Positions 10,999 through 22,249 of a DNA stretch of 64,000 nt are shown piece after piece. The notes beneath the pieces were generated by a model. It did not search any database and was not told the DNA's origin. It saw only the letters and a list, made by a program, of their open reading frames with translations. Position 1 is the first letter of the stretch. Each line of letters opens with the position of its first letter. The translations under genes and the position numbers were made by a program. Source of the stretch: Proales similis (lineage: Eukaryota; Rotifera; Eurotatoria; Ploima; Proalidae). The stretch is from NCBI GenBank assembly GCA_019059635.1, contig JAGVRJ010000004.1:372001-436000 (forward strand), read 5' to 3'.

Positions 10999-12478
10999 TC
11001 AAAGCTTGAACAACTTCACCGTGTTCTCGTAGCAGATTTGTCCGAGCTCGTAAATGTCTTCGCCTCGAACGGCCGCCATCACCTCCAGTACTTGTCTATC
11101 AAGTCGGGCAGGTTTCAATTCGATTCTAAAGTCGGCGTGCAATCTCTGTTCACTTACATGAGAGCTGCGGGCTCATTGCGGCCCTTGACGAGTATGTCGC
11201 TGCTCCATTTTTCTTTTTTCACGCTTGGCATTCGAGTCTTGACATACCTTGGTGAACGAAAGCGTCAAACTTTGGCTGATTGAAGCGCTTGACCTGCTGC
11301 GACTTACTGGCTGCTGGCGTGCGTGGCTTTTATCTCACACCAGGGGCAATCTGATCGAAATGAATTGAAAAGGACGCCTGTACAAGCAAAGGTGGTGTAC
11401 ATGCCTGTTTCGATCATGAGAAACTCCGACGGTATTGAGCACATCGCCTCAATATTCTCCTGAGTCTTGAGCGAGCATCCGTTTATCCCTATGTAGTAGC
11501 CCATATCTGTGAACGCCTTTGCCTCTTCTTTGCTGCCGGTGAACGAGTGAACCTTCAAATCTCTAGTTCAAACTCGTTCTGCACGTTTGACCAGGCGTTT
11601 GGCTCACCACTCCGCCGTGAAGCTGGTCCTGGTGGCGTTTGAGTATCTCCACAAAATCGTCAAAGGCGTTGCGGCAATGCAGAAATAGCGGCTTCTTTGT
11701 GAGCTTTGGCAGCTCCAATTGCATTTCAAAATATTTCTTCTGAGTTCGAACCGGACAAAATTTAAGCCGATCGTAGTCTAGACAGTAAAAACGCCATTGG
11801 CTAATTAGTCATCAATATCGATCAACAAGAACTGTTTCTACCGAGGCCGCATTCTCCGACGGCCACCACCTTGTTGTCGTTCTCCTGAATCAGTTGCAAT
11901 AGACTTTCGTAGTAAGCCTGCGGCGTTGTGTTCTTCTCGAACTCGCTGCACCGAGTCGGATGACAGCCGACTGTGATTAAGAGTTGCTCTTTAAACCAAA
12001 GCAGCGGTGAAAAATGCCTCGGATCAGGCTCAGTGGCTGCTGCTCACCATGACTGCGAGCAATGTCGAGTACTTCGCGGCTTTCCACCAAGTTGGTGCCA
12101 GTAATAATGATTTTGTCCAAATGATTGGCAAACGCTCTTTTCAACACGCAGTCCAAGTCGCCTTTTCAAATTGCTGAATACGAACGCCAACCACAACAGC
12201 AGTTCTGACTCCTACTTTGGTGGACGGGACGGTTGCTATGGTTGTAGCATCCTTTGTACATGTGATCTTAGGGGAGGGGAACAACAAAATCAAGCGATTT
12301 GTGGCGCCGTTTCAATCAAAAAAGTGAAGAATACCGCTTAAATTAGCTCCGATCTCTTTGCATAAGACGGACAAGCATTAGAATAGGCGATTAGACGGCC
12401 AGTTGGCGTTCACTCACCGATCAGTTTAAGTCTGCTCGAGTCATAGTTGGTGAAGCAGAGGGGATTACGAGAGGACAT
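10999..12478 (-). CDS. TATDN1: TatD-family deoxyribonuclease (TATDN1-like)
   Basis: Read on the minus strand, small exons reconstruct a complete TatD nuclease. The start [20 protein letters not shown] leads into EIGANLSD, then [70 protein letters not shown] and the terminal [12 protein letters not shown]. These are the metal-binding and conserved blocks of TATDN1 (His/Glu/Asp ligands; the family DAPWC motif reads DCPWC). Such enzymes are Mg-dependent 3'-5' exonucleases/endonucleases acting in DNA repair and apoptosis. The exon after MIETD is reached through a GC-AG intron, and several introns end in AAG. A TTTATT (AATAAA on the minus strand) sits about 15 bp past the stop. Confidence 0.9.
11351..11404 (-). 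other. GC-AG intron in TATDN1
   Basis: Minus strand: exon ...GAAACAG, intron gcatgt...gatcag, exon ATTGCCCC. Only this splice restores the conserved ETD-CPWC active-site block; reading through gives an unrelated peptide. Length 54 bp. Confidence 0.85.
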
Positions 12479-13695
12479 GGCTCTGTTGCTCAGTTTTAGC
12501 AGGTTGGCTGCGAAATTCGATTTTAACTTGAGCATACGAGCGGTTCATTTAAATTTATGCTCGAACGAATTGCACCGTGATTATGCAACAAGAGCGGCAC
12601 GAGAGCGCTGTGCGCTTAATTTCAACGTTTCTCTGAAATTTCTTTGAAATTTATTTTCGCTTCCGATTTTCAAAAATCCAACACAGACTTCAAGATTTAG
12701 GCTCGACAGCAAATGGCGGCATAATTTTACATTTCGGCTTTAAAACTCGATCGACAATTGAAACTCTCTGAAGCAGGGAGAGGACTGAATTAGAAAAGCC
12801 GAAGAGAAATCAACTTTGCCAAATTGAAGAGTTGTTTGATTTCGCTTTGTGAAGTGACTTGATGTGAATAGACTACTGGGTTCGAAAGCGTGGCAATTTG
12901 GGAGGAGTTTAGAAGAAGCGAGCGAGAATAGGAGAGGCAAAGCAAGTGCGTGAAATGCAAACATGGTTCGGAATAGAGAGCGAGAGAGCGTAGAGGACGT
13001 TTCGAATACAAGGAAATAGACTCAAATAGACGTTTTGTCGAAAAGAGGGGGCGGAACTCCGTGGTCAACTTCTCGCAATTTGCAACTCAGGAAACTATGG
13101 CGAGACGCATATTTGAATAGAACCGCATTCACCAATCGAGTCTCGGCGGCGGCTTTCACTTCAATTTGTTGCGTTCTGAAATGTTCATTTCGACGTAAAA
13201 TGGTTGAGCTTATGACCTTCTCTCAAAGTCAATTGTAAACAATCACGTTCGAATTTGAAATTTAATTGAGCTTAAGTTCAAAACTCTTTTTGGTCCCTTG
13301 TTGTTTCTCGCTCCCTTTTTTTTTCTCTTGAAGCTAGTCAGTTGGCGTCTATATTTCACAGGACCAGTACTCGGAGGGGGAAACGAAAGCGAGCGAGTAG
13401 GAGTGGGACTGGGGCAGAGTGGGAATTTGATGAAAAATTGTTTCGAAAAACTGAATGAACTCGCCAAATTGTGAGATATTAACGCAATCCCTGCTTTAGC
13501 CGATAACTGAATCAATTCGATAGATTTTGGTTTATTGCTTGGCTTTGAGCCACAATTTAGAGAAAATAAAAACAAAACAGAGCTTGGCGAAAATGGAATA
13601 AAGCAAGAGCTAAACGAAAAAAAAAACACCGAGCCAATAGAGCGCATAATTAAAGAGAAAAAAGGCAAATAAATGAAAACAAGAACTGTGAAGAA
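12479..13695. other. Intergenic region between TATDN1 and the VGLL4-like gene
   Basis: Holds the promoter of TATDN1 on the left and the probable 3' UTR of the VGLL4-like gene on the right (A-rich tract near 13620). Short reading frames at 12790-13068, 13035-13238 and 13243-13668 lack motifs and sit in biased composition. No supported gene. Confidence 0.5.
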
Positions 13696-14750
13696 TTAAT
13701 TTACACCAAAATACTTGTAATAGCTGATTCCTAGCGACTTTTTAAAATGCTCGTCGACTTTGGCCGAATAGTCGATCGGATGCTCATCGCGTTTTAAATG
13801 CTGCTCGTGAGCGAGGCTGGGCTTTTTGGCGGCAGGCTCGGCTTCGTTTGCACACTCCTCGTCTTGGCTGAAATGTCTCTTGCCCAGATTAGACAGGCTT
13901 GCGCCTCCGCGGTTTACATTGCTCAGCTGATTGAAGAGTAAATTCTGTTGAGAACATGCCTGCTGGTGAACGCCTAGTTGAGACTGAAGATGTGTTTGCT
14001 GCTTTTGAAAATTTTGCTGCTGCTGCTGTTGATAGGCGGCAAGTGTTAATATCGTGGTCATCAAATTCTGCATGTACAGCTGCTCGGCCGGGTTGACAAA
14101 GCCGTTCGGATAGAATTTGAGCGGCGACGATGACGCCGAGTAAGAGAGGAGGGCGGAGAGAGGGTCCATTTGCGGCAAATTCATCGGCGGCATGTTAGTT
14201 GCGTAGTTCGTAAGTGGATTGTAGCCGTTGAATGTAGGCGGCATAAATGCATTGAGGGCCGAGGCCGGACTTGACGAGGGCGGGCTCGAAAGAGGAGACG
14301 ATGCGCCTGACGACGGACATGAAGACGAGACCGAAGTGGCTGTATTGCGATGAACAGGGTAGAGTCTCTTCAGGCCTCCTGATTTGGTCGATGGCTTAAC
14401 GTTGGCCGCTTGCTGGCCGTTCGGGTCTCGACTGAGTATCTTGCAGATCTTTTTACAATCACGGGTCCTATTGGGTTCGCTGCTAGTTTTAGACGTCGAT
14501 GGCTGGCCGTGAGAACGGTTGACTTAATTGGCAAAATTAGAACCAATCGCGTGAACAAGCCATTTAAAAGGGCTTTACCATTTTGGCCTAAGTTCGCAGC
14601 GCTTTGGTTTTTCTGCTCGATAAGAGAGATCGCTTGATATAAATAGTCGAGAGACGAAGAGTTCGGTGCTAAAGCGCGCCAGTCGGCGGCGGCTGCGGCT
14701 CTGCTAGTGTCTTGGCTTATGCTAGTGGTGCTTAGCGAGGACATGGCCAT
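13696..14750 (-). CDS. VGLL4: VGLL4/Tgi-like TEAD cofactor with one TDU motif
   Basis: Exon 1 (from ATG 14750) carries LDYLYQAISLIEQKNQS, close to the conserved N-terminal LDVLSRAASLV helix of VGLL4. Exon 2 is a long Ser/Pro-, Tyr/Asn- and Gln-rich segment with a short polyglutamine run (CTG codons near 14015-14035 on the plus strand). The C-terminus has VDEHFKKSLG, a canonical Tondu (TDU) motif that binds TEAD/Scalloped. VGLL4 represses Hippo-YAP/TEAD transcription by competing for TEAD. Vertebrate VGLL4 and fly Tgi have two TDU motifs; I see one. The exon junction is uncertain: donor AATG|gtaaag is clear, but the acceptor giving the right frame appears to be an AAG site at ccagcaag, just before AANVKPSTKS. 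Confidence 0.8.
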
Positions 14751-15721
14751 TTTGATGGTCTAAATTGATTCATGAAATGACTGAAAATTGTGATCAAGGA
14801 ATGGCTCGCAGGGATGGGGAGGGTGAGGCCAGAGTGGCTAGCAGCTCTGATCGACATTTGCGATCGCAAATTAGAAAAAAAGTGACGAAATGCTCACACA
14901 GTCGTAGACAGTCTCATGTATTTATATGAGAGAATAACGCAATTGGCGAAATGTGGCCGGTTGAGTAAACGACGAATGCAAACGCATTACAATTGTTTGA
15001 GCAAAAATCATTGACATTGAGACGAAATTTTTAAATGCTTTTGTTGCACACTGACTGGCTTGTCGCCAAGCTTTGTGTTCGCCTGCGTGTTCGTCTGTGA
15101 GTTGGTGTGCGCGTGAGAGACCGTGTGTGCTGGCGTTCGTATGCTCGTGCAAATTCATTTTTCGAAGCCAAGCTTTCAAATTCGTTTACTTCACAATTCA
15201 TACAAAATTTACTTGTTTCCACACACACACACACACACACATTATTCAAAGCATTGCAAAGTATGCTCGATTCATTTGGAATCAGAGCGAATTGAAATTT
15301 CGATTTCTAGCTAACGCGACTTTTTATGATCAAGTTGAATACAAATAGCAGCCACAACCAACATCTACACAGATAGATGCATAACTGCGTCACATAAAGA
15401 AGAACTTATTGTCACCAATGAATTGTTAGAATTAAGATGAACGCAAAATTGAGCCAAGCAGAAATTGCTGGGATGTCAACTGTGTGATAGTTTGAATTGA
15501 ATAGTTTGGATTTTAAAGCTAAGAGCTCAATAATTCGGATGGATGATTCGCCCGGTATTGTCCAATCATATTCCTCCAAATAGTTGAACTTGAACAAAAT
15601 CGAACTTTCACGCTAGAAACGATGAATAGTTTGAGCTAACACTGCAATAATGACTAGTTACCGACAAGTCAGTTCGACTTGGTCGGGCGAAAAATCAAAG
15701 TTAGAACTAAACCGATCGAAT
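14751..15721. other. Intergenic region with a CA microsatellite
   Basis: Upstream of the VGLL4-like gene. Contains a (CA)n tract at about 15220-15241. A 61-codon minus ORF (15412-15597) has no recognisable motif. The rest is unremarkable. Confidence 0.5.
15220..15241. repeat. (CA)n microsatellite
   Basis: Eleven perfect CA dinucleotides, within a region of other CA/TG-rich sequence. Confidence 0.9.
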
Positions 15722-16708
15722 TTATTTTGTCAATATTTTTGCAAGGGCTGGCTTATGAACTGAATTTCGATAAACGTTTATGTTGGATTTAAACCATGGA
15801 AAAGATGAAGAGTTCTTGAGCCATCCGGAGGCGTCCGGGTCGTGAAAGAAGCCTCGCTCTTGCAGACGATCGCGAACGTACTCAAAGTTGCGATTGTTGA
15901 CGTGCGAGTGGCCGCCCTGGCCGATCTTGGCCCAGCTGAGCACTAGGCCTTCGCGCGCGTGCCGCACCACGTTGTCGATGTAAATCGACTCGAACTTGGC
16001 CGGAATGTGTTCGGCCACCTCGAGACTGATGACCCAGTCGTAGACGTCCAGGTGGTAGATGGGCACGCTGAGATCGAGGAAGCGCACGTGCTGGGTGGTT
16101 TGCTCGACGAAAGGCGCCCCGTCGAAGGCGTCGTAGCCCCTGACCTCGCCGAGCTGCAGCAAGACCTGGCGGTAGACGCCCGGGCCGTCGCCGAAGCTGG
16201 CGACTCGCTTGCCGGCAAATAGCTCACTCAGCGCCTTGGCCAGGTTTTGGTCTGTCATGTGCTGGCTGCTGTTCACTCCGCTTATTGTCGCACACCAGCC
16301 GCCTTGCTCGGAGACGTCGCCGCTTTTGGAGAGCTCACACGACTGCTTGCCGATGCGGTTCATGGCCTCATTGAGACGCCTCGATAGGTCCCTTAGGGTC
16401 TCGTCTTGAGGATATTCAAAGTCACATTTGCTTCCGATTAGACTGATTTTCTCTCCATTTGCTGAATTTACTGAAGCGATTCGCTGATTGATCGATTTCA
16501 CTCCGTCAGACCAGTTCTTTTGAATCGAATCAAAGCCGAACAAGAGAACGAGAAAGACCAGCGCACCGACCAGTATAAGAGCGAACAATTTTGAGCCGCT
16601 GGCATTCATTTTTCGTGAGCTACTCACTAACAAGCGTTTTAGCATGTGAAAACACCGTTTCATCAGATTAGGCGACGAGTGCTTATCGTTGTTTTTACTC
16701 CTAATCAA
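15722..16708 (-). CDS. Type II membrane-anchored SAM methyltransferase-like protein
   Basis: Single-exon ORF of 328 residues. The basic N-terminus is followed by one transmembrane helix at about residues 41-60 (ALILVGALVFLVLLFGF), predicting a type II Golgi/ER anchor, then a short stem. The luminal domain has GGWC, the glycine-rich VASFGDGPGVYRQ motif I of Rossmann methyltransferases, an acidic YDAFDG loop, DWVISLEVAEHIP and a C-terminal VLSWAKIGQGGHSHVNN block. This pattern occurs in poorly characterised invertebrate membrane methyltransferases; the substrate is unknown, and I infer a secretory-pathway target. The core is visibly GC-richer than flanking DNA. A decayed second copy lies about 1.2 kb away at 17120-17235. 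Confidence 0.75.
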   Translation of the reverse strand: MIRSKNNDKHSSPNLMKRCFHMLKRLLVSSSRKMNASGSKLFALILVGALVFLVLLFGFDSIQKNWSDGVKSINQRIASVNSANGEKISLIGSKCDFEYPQDETLRDLSRRLNEAMNRIGKQSCELSKSGDVSEQGGWCATISGVNSSQHMTDQNLAKALSELFAGKRVASFGDGPGVYRQVLLQLGEVRGYDAFDGAPFVEQTTQHVRFLDLSVPIYHLDVYDWVISLEVAEHIPAKFESIYIDNVVRHAREGLVLSWAKIGQGGHSHVNNRNFEYVRDRLQERGFFHDPDASGWLKNSSSFPWFKSNINVYRNSVHKPALAKILTK

Positions 16709-17442
16709 ACTTAATTATGACGAGTTATTATGCCCCTAAAATTTAGGAAAAAAATCTATCGCCGCTCTTCTTCCTAACGCTTTTCTTCAGTTTCTGACTC
16801 AGGCGGCCATTCAATTTAAGGACACCGAGTCTGTCAAGAGTAAGAGCGCTTGTTCAACAGAGGCAGAAAACAGGATTCGATCGGCAAATATGTGCTCGTT
16901 TGTTTCGCTTTATTTTATAACCTGAAAAAGCTGCCATCGCTATCACCTTTATTTGAGGCTAACTTTTTAAATGCTTTATCGCCAGGTCATTCACTCGTTG
17001 ATCAAATAGTTTTTCTTTTATTTGTGCTCGTTCAACGAATGAATTTTCTTTAAAGAATATCAACTTTTATTATTCTGCTAGACTGCAGTAAGCTATTGAG
17101 GAGTGGTGCGATTACGACTTGTGCTTCTCTTTCGCCATTGAAACGAGTTTTTTCAGCTTTTCTGCATAAATAGTGAAAGAAGCCACGCTCCTGCTGACGA
17201 TCATGAGCGTACTCAGACCGTGATTGTTGAAAAGGCGAGAGAGATTTGTGGCAATCTGTTTCACATCTTTTGGATTTGTAATGATCGCTCGCTTCATCCT
17301 TTTTTGCCTCCCCTAGGAAAAGCCAAAGACCCACAAGAATGAATTTCTGCTTTATTTACTCTGTTTTTACGTATATCGATTTAGATGATTGAAATCGAAG
17401 GCAATGCCGGCGACGAGTCAAGAGAAAATTGCTTGTTATCAT
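16709..17442. other. Intergenic spacer containing a methyltransferase gene relic
   Basis: Promoter side of the methyltransferase-like gene plus the relic at 17120-17235. No other gene seen. Confidence 0.5.
17120..17235 (-). pseudogene. Relic of the neighbouring methyltransferase-like gene
   Basis: On the minus strand the segment reading EYAHDRQQERGFFH closely matches EYVRDRLQERGFFH of the gene at 15722-16708. The preceding bases (AACAATCACGGTCTGAG) correspond to the functional copy (AACAATCGCAACTTTGAG) with one base missing, so the frame breaks between N-N and E-Y. About 60 bp align well (17171-17230 with 15840-15900) and similarity fades on both sides. The functional upstream and downstream domains are absent. 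Best read as a truncated, frameshifted duplicate. Confidence 0.7.
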
Positions 17443-19621
17443 TCAGAGACAAACCTTTCTACTCGGCGCTTGCTTCGTTTTGTTCATTGACCTTAACCGA
17501 GAGAAGAAATAGCCGAGTTGGCAGAAGGTCAGACGGCGCTTTGCTTCAAAAGTCAACATAAAGTCTACCTGAGCACGAGTCAAATATTTTTTCTTCGACT
17601 CCTCGACCATTTGGAAAAAGTCTTTCTCGGCCTTTTCAATTGGATCGATTTCTTTCAGAGTGTCGCCTTTTCGGCTCGTAGCGCTCTTGGGTGCCTGCGT
17701 CTTTGACAGAAATTTGCCGACTTCAAGTGAGCTCGTTTGCAATGACAGCAATCATTACCTCGGTTGTCACCTTTCCCGACTTGGCCCTCTCTTTAAGTTT
17801 GAGCTCACGAGCGCGTGATTCAAGTATTTTCTCTCGTCTCGTTTCGAGCTCGACCATCTTTTAGGACGTCGAGATTATTAACGCAATTTATGTCATTTGA
17901 GAAGCATTCAAAAAAAAAAAAAAGAAAATTGAAAATCTTACGCCCAGAAACAGATTCTTCTCGTTTCGTTGCATTTGGCACAGATTGTCGGAGAGCTCCA
18001 ACAGAGTGATGGTTCCTTTCTGGGAGCCGGCCGCTACCAGTCTTCCTTGATCTTGAACCTTGATCGTTTTAAGCGGCTCATCGCACACTTGAATGCTGAG
18101 TGTGGGATCGTTTTGTTTGAAGATGAAATCCCACACGTCCAAAGTGCCGTCCATTTTGGTGGTGAAAAACACGCCCGGACGAGTCGGCGACCACTGGGCG
18201 TCGCTCAGATAGGTCGTGTGAGTGTTGGTGCTCATAATGCAGTCGTCACGCACATCTTCAGACCAGATTCGAGCGGTCCAGTCGCCGACAGTGAGAAAGT
18301 TCTTTGGAAAGAACGGATTTCGTTGCAAAGAGTAGATTGGGCCGTAGTGGCCGGGGTAAATGTGCGTGATTTTCTCCGCGTCCGTCTTGCCTCGTCGATT
18401 GCAGCTGATTATCTTGCCGGTCTCAGTACCGACCATAAATCGAGTCGGCACTGAAATGTCGTATTCGATAACAGAAGCGCCCAGGGCGTTGGCAATGTTG
18501 GCCTTCTTCTCCGGATCGAGGATCAGTCTTTCCAGCGGCTCGTTCAGCTTGTTATAATCCCAGAACAGGACCTGGCCGTCAGCGCTTGCGGAGAAGAACT
18601 CACTTCCGGTCTTGGATTGAACCCAGAGGGCTCTAAAGGCGGGGTCTCGATGGCTGTGCTCAATCAGAGAGACTGCGACTGGCTGTGAGCCCTTTCGGGT
18701 GTCGAAAACACCTTTGCAAAGATTGCTTGATTTTAGCCTTTAATAAATTTCAGACTAAAAATCCACTTACAAAGTTGACCGTTTATGCACGAGCCGAGAA
18801 TGACGAACTTGTCCTTTGGATTGAATTCGACCGACACGAGAGGAGAGTTGGGCTTTAGAGTGAACTCTGGCGTGTTTGAATTTTCTTTTCAATTTCACAC
18901 GTTTGACTATTCAGATAAACCGCTCTAATTGAACAGCAGACTTACCTATATCCCACAAGTAAGAGTCGGGATGGAGATGAGTTTCGTGCCGTCCGAATTC
19001 AAGGTCGCAGTATGCGGCCACAATTTTTTCTGGATTGTCAGCGTGCCAGGATATTCGGCTGACTGTGCGGTCCAAACCGAGCGGGTCGCGGAACACGTTC
19101 ACGGTGCGCGCCTCGGGATCCTCTTCTATTTCTTTCAATTGCTCGAGGTCGTCGAAGAACGTCTCGTAAATGTCTATGGCATTGTTCTGCTTTATGCAGT
19201 GCTCGACTCTCTGTGCGAATGAGAGAAAAGCGGTTAGGATCGCTCGAATTTTGAGCATTGTTGAATATAGAATTACTTCACCAAGAGCCAGCACAGAGCT
19301 CGTAAACGACTCTTCTTTTTCGACTTTTTTACGAAATCTGGCCGTCTGCTCTGTGTCAAGCGGATTGACGTCTTTAGGCCAGCCGCCTTCGAAATGGTTC
19401 ACGCTTCGATTCTCTTCTTCGTAGCGAGCAGTGTTTATCTCGTGTTCAGAGTAGTCGGGTATGGCCTGCACGCTCACGTCAACAGGATCTCTGGCAACAA
19501 ACTCTTTCTTCAGCGCCTCGTCCGGCTGAATGTTCACGTGCAGTTCAGCAGGCCGGTCGACGAACAGACACTGGCGTCCGAATTCCGAACGCTGTTTTGT
19601 ATAGACGTACAATATCTCCAT
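17443..19621 (-). CDS. DNAI2: Axonemal dynein intermediate chain 2, copy A
   Basis: Minus-strand exons encode the DNAI2 order: [73 protein letters not shown]; then WD-repeat blocks [49 protein letters not shown] and [11 protein letters not shown]; then QRNEKN and a charged tail [21 protein letters not shown]2 is a WD-repeat intermediate chain of outer dynein arms, needed for ciliary/flagellar beating. The in-frame ATG upstream (19657) is less likely than 19621, where the conserved MEI start lies. Its C-terminal tail is longer and more diverged than copy B's. It sits directly downstream of copy B. Patches of near-identity with B suggest gene conversion. Confidence 0.88.
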
Positions 19622-20244
19622 CTTGCTCAATTCTAAACGCAATCTCTTCAGCCGCATTGGTTTATCGATTCAATCGATTTAATCAATCAAGCCAATTTGA
19701 AGTTTCAATTTCCAGTGCGATTTCGATTGTGCCCGCAAAATTGTGAAAAAAAAACAAATACGTCTTGGTCGAGTGCCACACAAAATGGGAAACAAATGGG
19801 AACAAAGGATCAGTGCTTTAGGGTGCATCGTGCTCTGGACTTTTTCGTTCTGGGTTTTATTCTTTCGCTCTGATCTCTACTCTGTGAAGAACAACTCGTG
19901 AGAGAAAAGGTGATGCCCATCGCTGTGTCTTGTCTATTTGCTGTGAGTGGCGAGTGCGGTCGACGATTACTTGGAAGCCCTTGGAAGTCTGCTTGATTCC
20001 TTTAAACTTGTTTCTTTATTGATTCAAAGCTCGTTTGTTTATACTAGTCGCTCTGTTGCTATGCTCGTGTACTCAAACAATAGGTTTATGATTTCGATAT
20101 TTGCTTTGATGAGCCTCGAACGCAGAATTGGCCTCAACCGAAACCGAATACATAAACATCTGAGCCGGATTTCATCGAATTAGAAATTTTATTCAATTTT
20201 GCCGCTTAATGGCTCTGAATATGAGTGAAGGAGATTTGAATGGC
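19622..20244. other. Spacer between the two DNAI2 copies
   Basis: Promoter side of copy A and 3' side of copy B. I found no full X-box here by eye, unlike the copy B promoter. No gene seen. Confidence 0.5.
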
Positions 20245-22249
20245 TTAGTCGGTGTTTGAATCGAGTGGCTGCTTTCGTCTAGTTTTCTCCTCTTCGACTA
20301 TTTTGAAAAAGTCCTTTTCGGCTTTTTCGATCGGATCGGCCTCTTTGAGCTCCGACTCGGCTTCGTTTGCGCCCGCCTCTTTACCACCATCGGTCTCGTT
20401 GCCGCCCTCCTTTTCCTTTTCGCGCAGTTTGAGCTCACGATAGCGCTGCTCGAGTATCTTCTCCCGTCTGGTCTCTCGTTCAAACATCTTCAATTCAATC
20501 GCGTTTAAAGCAGCCGGTCTCTCTCAATAGCTGTTTGGAGCCGATTTGACTTACCGTTGAAACAAGGTTCTTTTCATTTCGCTGCATCAGGACCAAAGCA
20601 TCAGACATCTCAAGCAGATTGATTACGCCCTTTTGCGAGCCAGTAGCCAGCAATCTGCCCTGCTCCTGAACTCTAAGGCTGATCAAGGCTTCGTCGCACA
20701 CTTGAATGCTGAGTGTGGGATCGTTTTGTTTGAAGATGAAATCCCACACGTCCAAAGTGCCGTCCATTTTGGTGGTGAAAAATACGCCCGGACGAGTCGG
20801 CGACCACTGGGCGTCGCTCAAATAAGTCAAATGGAATTTGGTCCACATGATCGAGTCTTCTTTGATTTCCTCGGACCAAATACGAGCGGTCCAATCGCCG
20901 ACAGAGAGAAAGTTCTTTGGGAAGAACGGATTGCGCTGAAGTGAGTAAACAGGACCCAAGTGGCCGGGGTAAATGTGCGCGATTTTCTCCGCGTCCGTCT
21001 TGCCTCGTCGATTGCAGCTGATTATTTGGCCTTGTTCGGTGCCGATCATGAACTTGGTCGGAACAGTCACATCGTACTCGAGCACGATTGCTCCTAAAGC
21101 ATTTTTCAATTCGCCCTTTTTCTCCGGGTCTAGCACAAGCCGCTCGGTTGGCTCGCTCATTTTGCGCGTATCCCACCACAATACCTGTCCGTCTGTGCTT
21201 GCGGAGAAAAACTCTGTGCCAGTCTTGGACTGAACCCAAATTGTCTTGAAGGCTGGATCCTGATGACTCTTCTCAATTAGAGAGAGCTCGACTGGCTGCT
21301 CGCCTTTTCTCGAGTCGAATAGGCCTTTTATAGTTTATTTCGTTTACTTTAGTTGACTCTGGTTCAACTTTGATTGATTGGTGCCAAACACTTACACACT
21401 TGGCCGTTGAGGCAGCCTCCGTTCAAGATGAACTTGTCCTTGGGATTGTACTCGACGCAGACGAGCGGAGAAATCGGTTTCAGAGCCATGTCAGGACGGT
21501 TGGGATTTTCTTCACATTTGCAGATTAAAAAAAAAGCGCATCAGACAGAAATGCACCCTGAAGCTGCTTTACCCATGTCCCAAATGTAAGAGTCAACACA
21601 GGACTCCATGCGAGCTTTCCCAATGTCCAGTTCACAGTAAGAGGCGGCGATCTTGTGACCAGCGTCCACCATCCACGAGATGTGATTCACACTTCGCTGA
21701 TGTCCACTCGGATCCCTGAACACATTCACAGTTTTGGCCGACGGCGCTTCGTCGATATCTTCTGACTCCAGGTCACCAAAATAGACCTCGTAAATGTCGA
21801 TCGCATTGTTCTGCTTAATCACATGTTCGATGTTCTGCGTTTTGAGGACGATAGAGACGTTTGAGACACTGGAGGATCGATTAGGACCGAAAAGGGCAGC
21901 TCACCTCGCCAAGATTGACCACTGCGTTCATGTAGTTCTCGTCTTTTTCCACTTTCTTGCGGAAGCGGATCGTCTGCTCTGGCTCGTTGTGATTGACATC
22001 TTTGGGCCAGCCACCCTCTGAATGGTTCATGCTTCGGCTCTCGGTCTCAAATCTGACCGTGTTCACTTCGTGCTCTGAGTACTCTTTGGACACTTGCACG
22101 CCCATGTCGACGGGGTTCTTGGCAATGAAATTATCTGCCAGCGAAGCATCCGGCGCTATGTCAACGTGCGTCTCGGCCGGTCGATCGGCGAACAAACACT
22201 GTCGTCCGAAGTCGGCACGCTTTTTCGTGTACACGTAACTTATCTCCAT
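20245..22249 (-). CDS. DNAI2: Axonemal dynein intermediate chain 2, copy B
   Basis: Starts [20 protein letters not shown] and runs through [58 protein letters not shown] and [10 protein letters not shown]-repeat segments follow: [50 protein letters not shown] and [11 protein letters not shown]. It ends with a charged tail, [21 protein letters not shown]. These blocks match human DNAI2 in order and spacing, slightly better than copy A (for example [12 protein letters not shown]). It is the outer-arm dynein intermediate chain that links heavy chains and docking sites. It shares a ~420 bp divergent promoter with POC5 containing X-box motifs, consistent with RFX control. Introns are short. Confidence 0.92.

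Noticed and set aside
13243..13668. 141-codon minus ORF downstream of the VGLL4-like gene
   Set aside because: Low-complexity Phe/Ser/Lys content from A/T-rich 3' sequence; probably 3' UTR.
15412..15597. 61-codon minus ORF with plausible-looking helices
   Set aside because: No start context, homology or neighbouring exon found; too short to support.
19622..20244. X-box in the DNAI2 copy A spacer (gttgctatgctcgtg)
   Set aside because: The right half lacks RRNRAC; not a credible RFX site.
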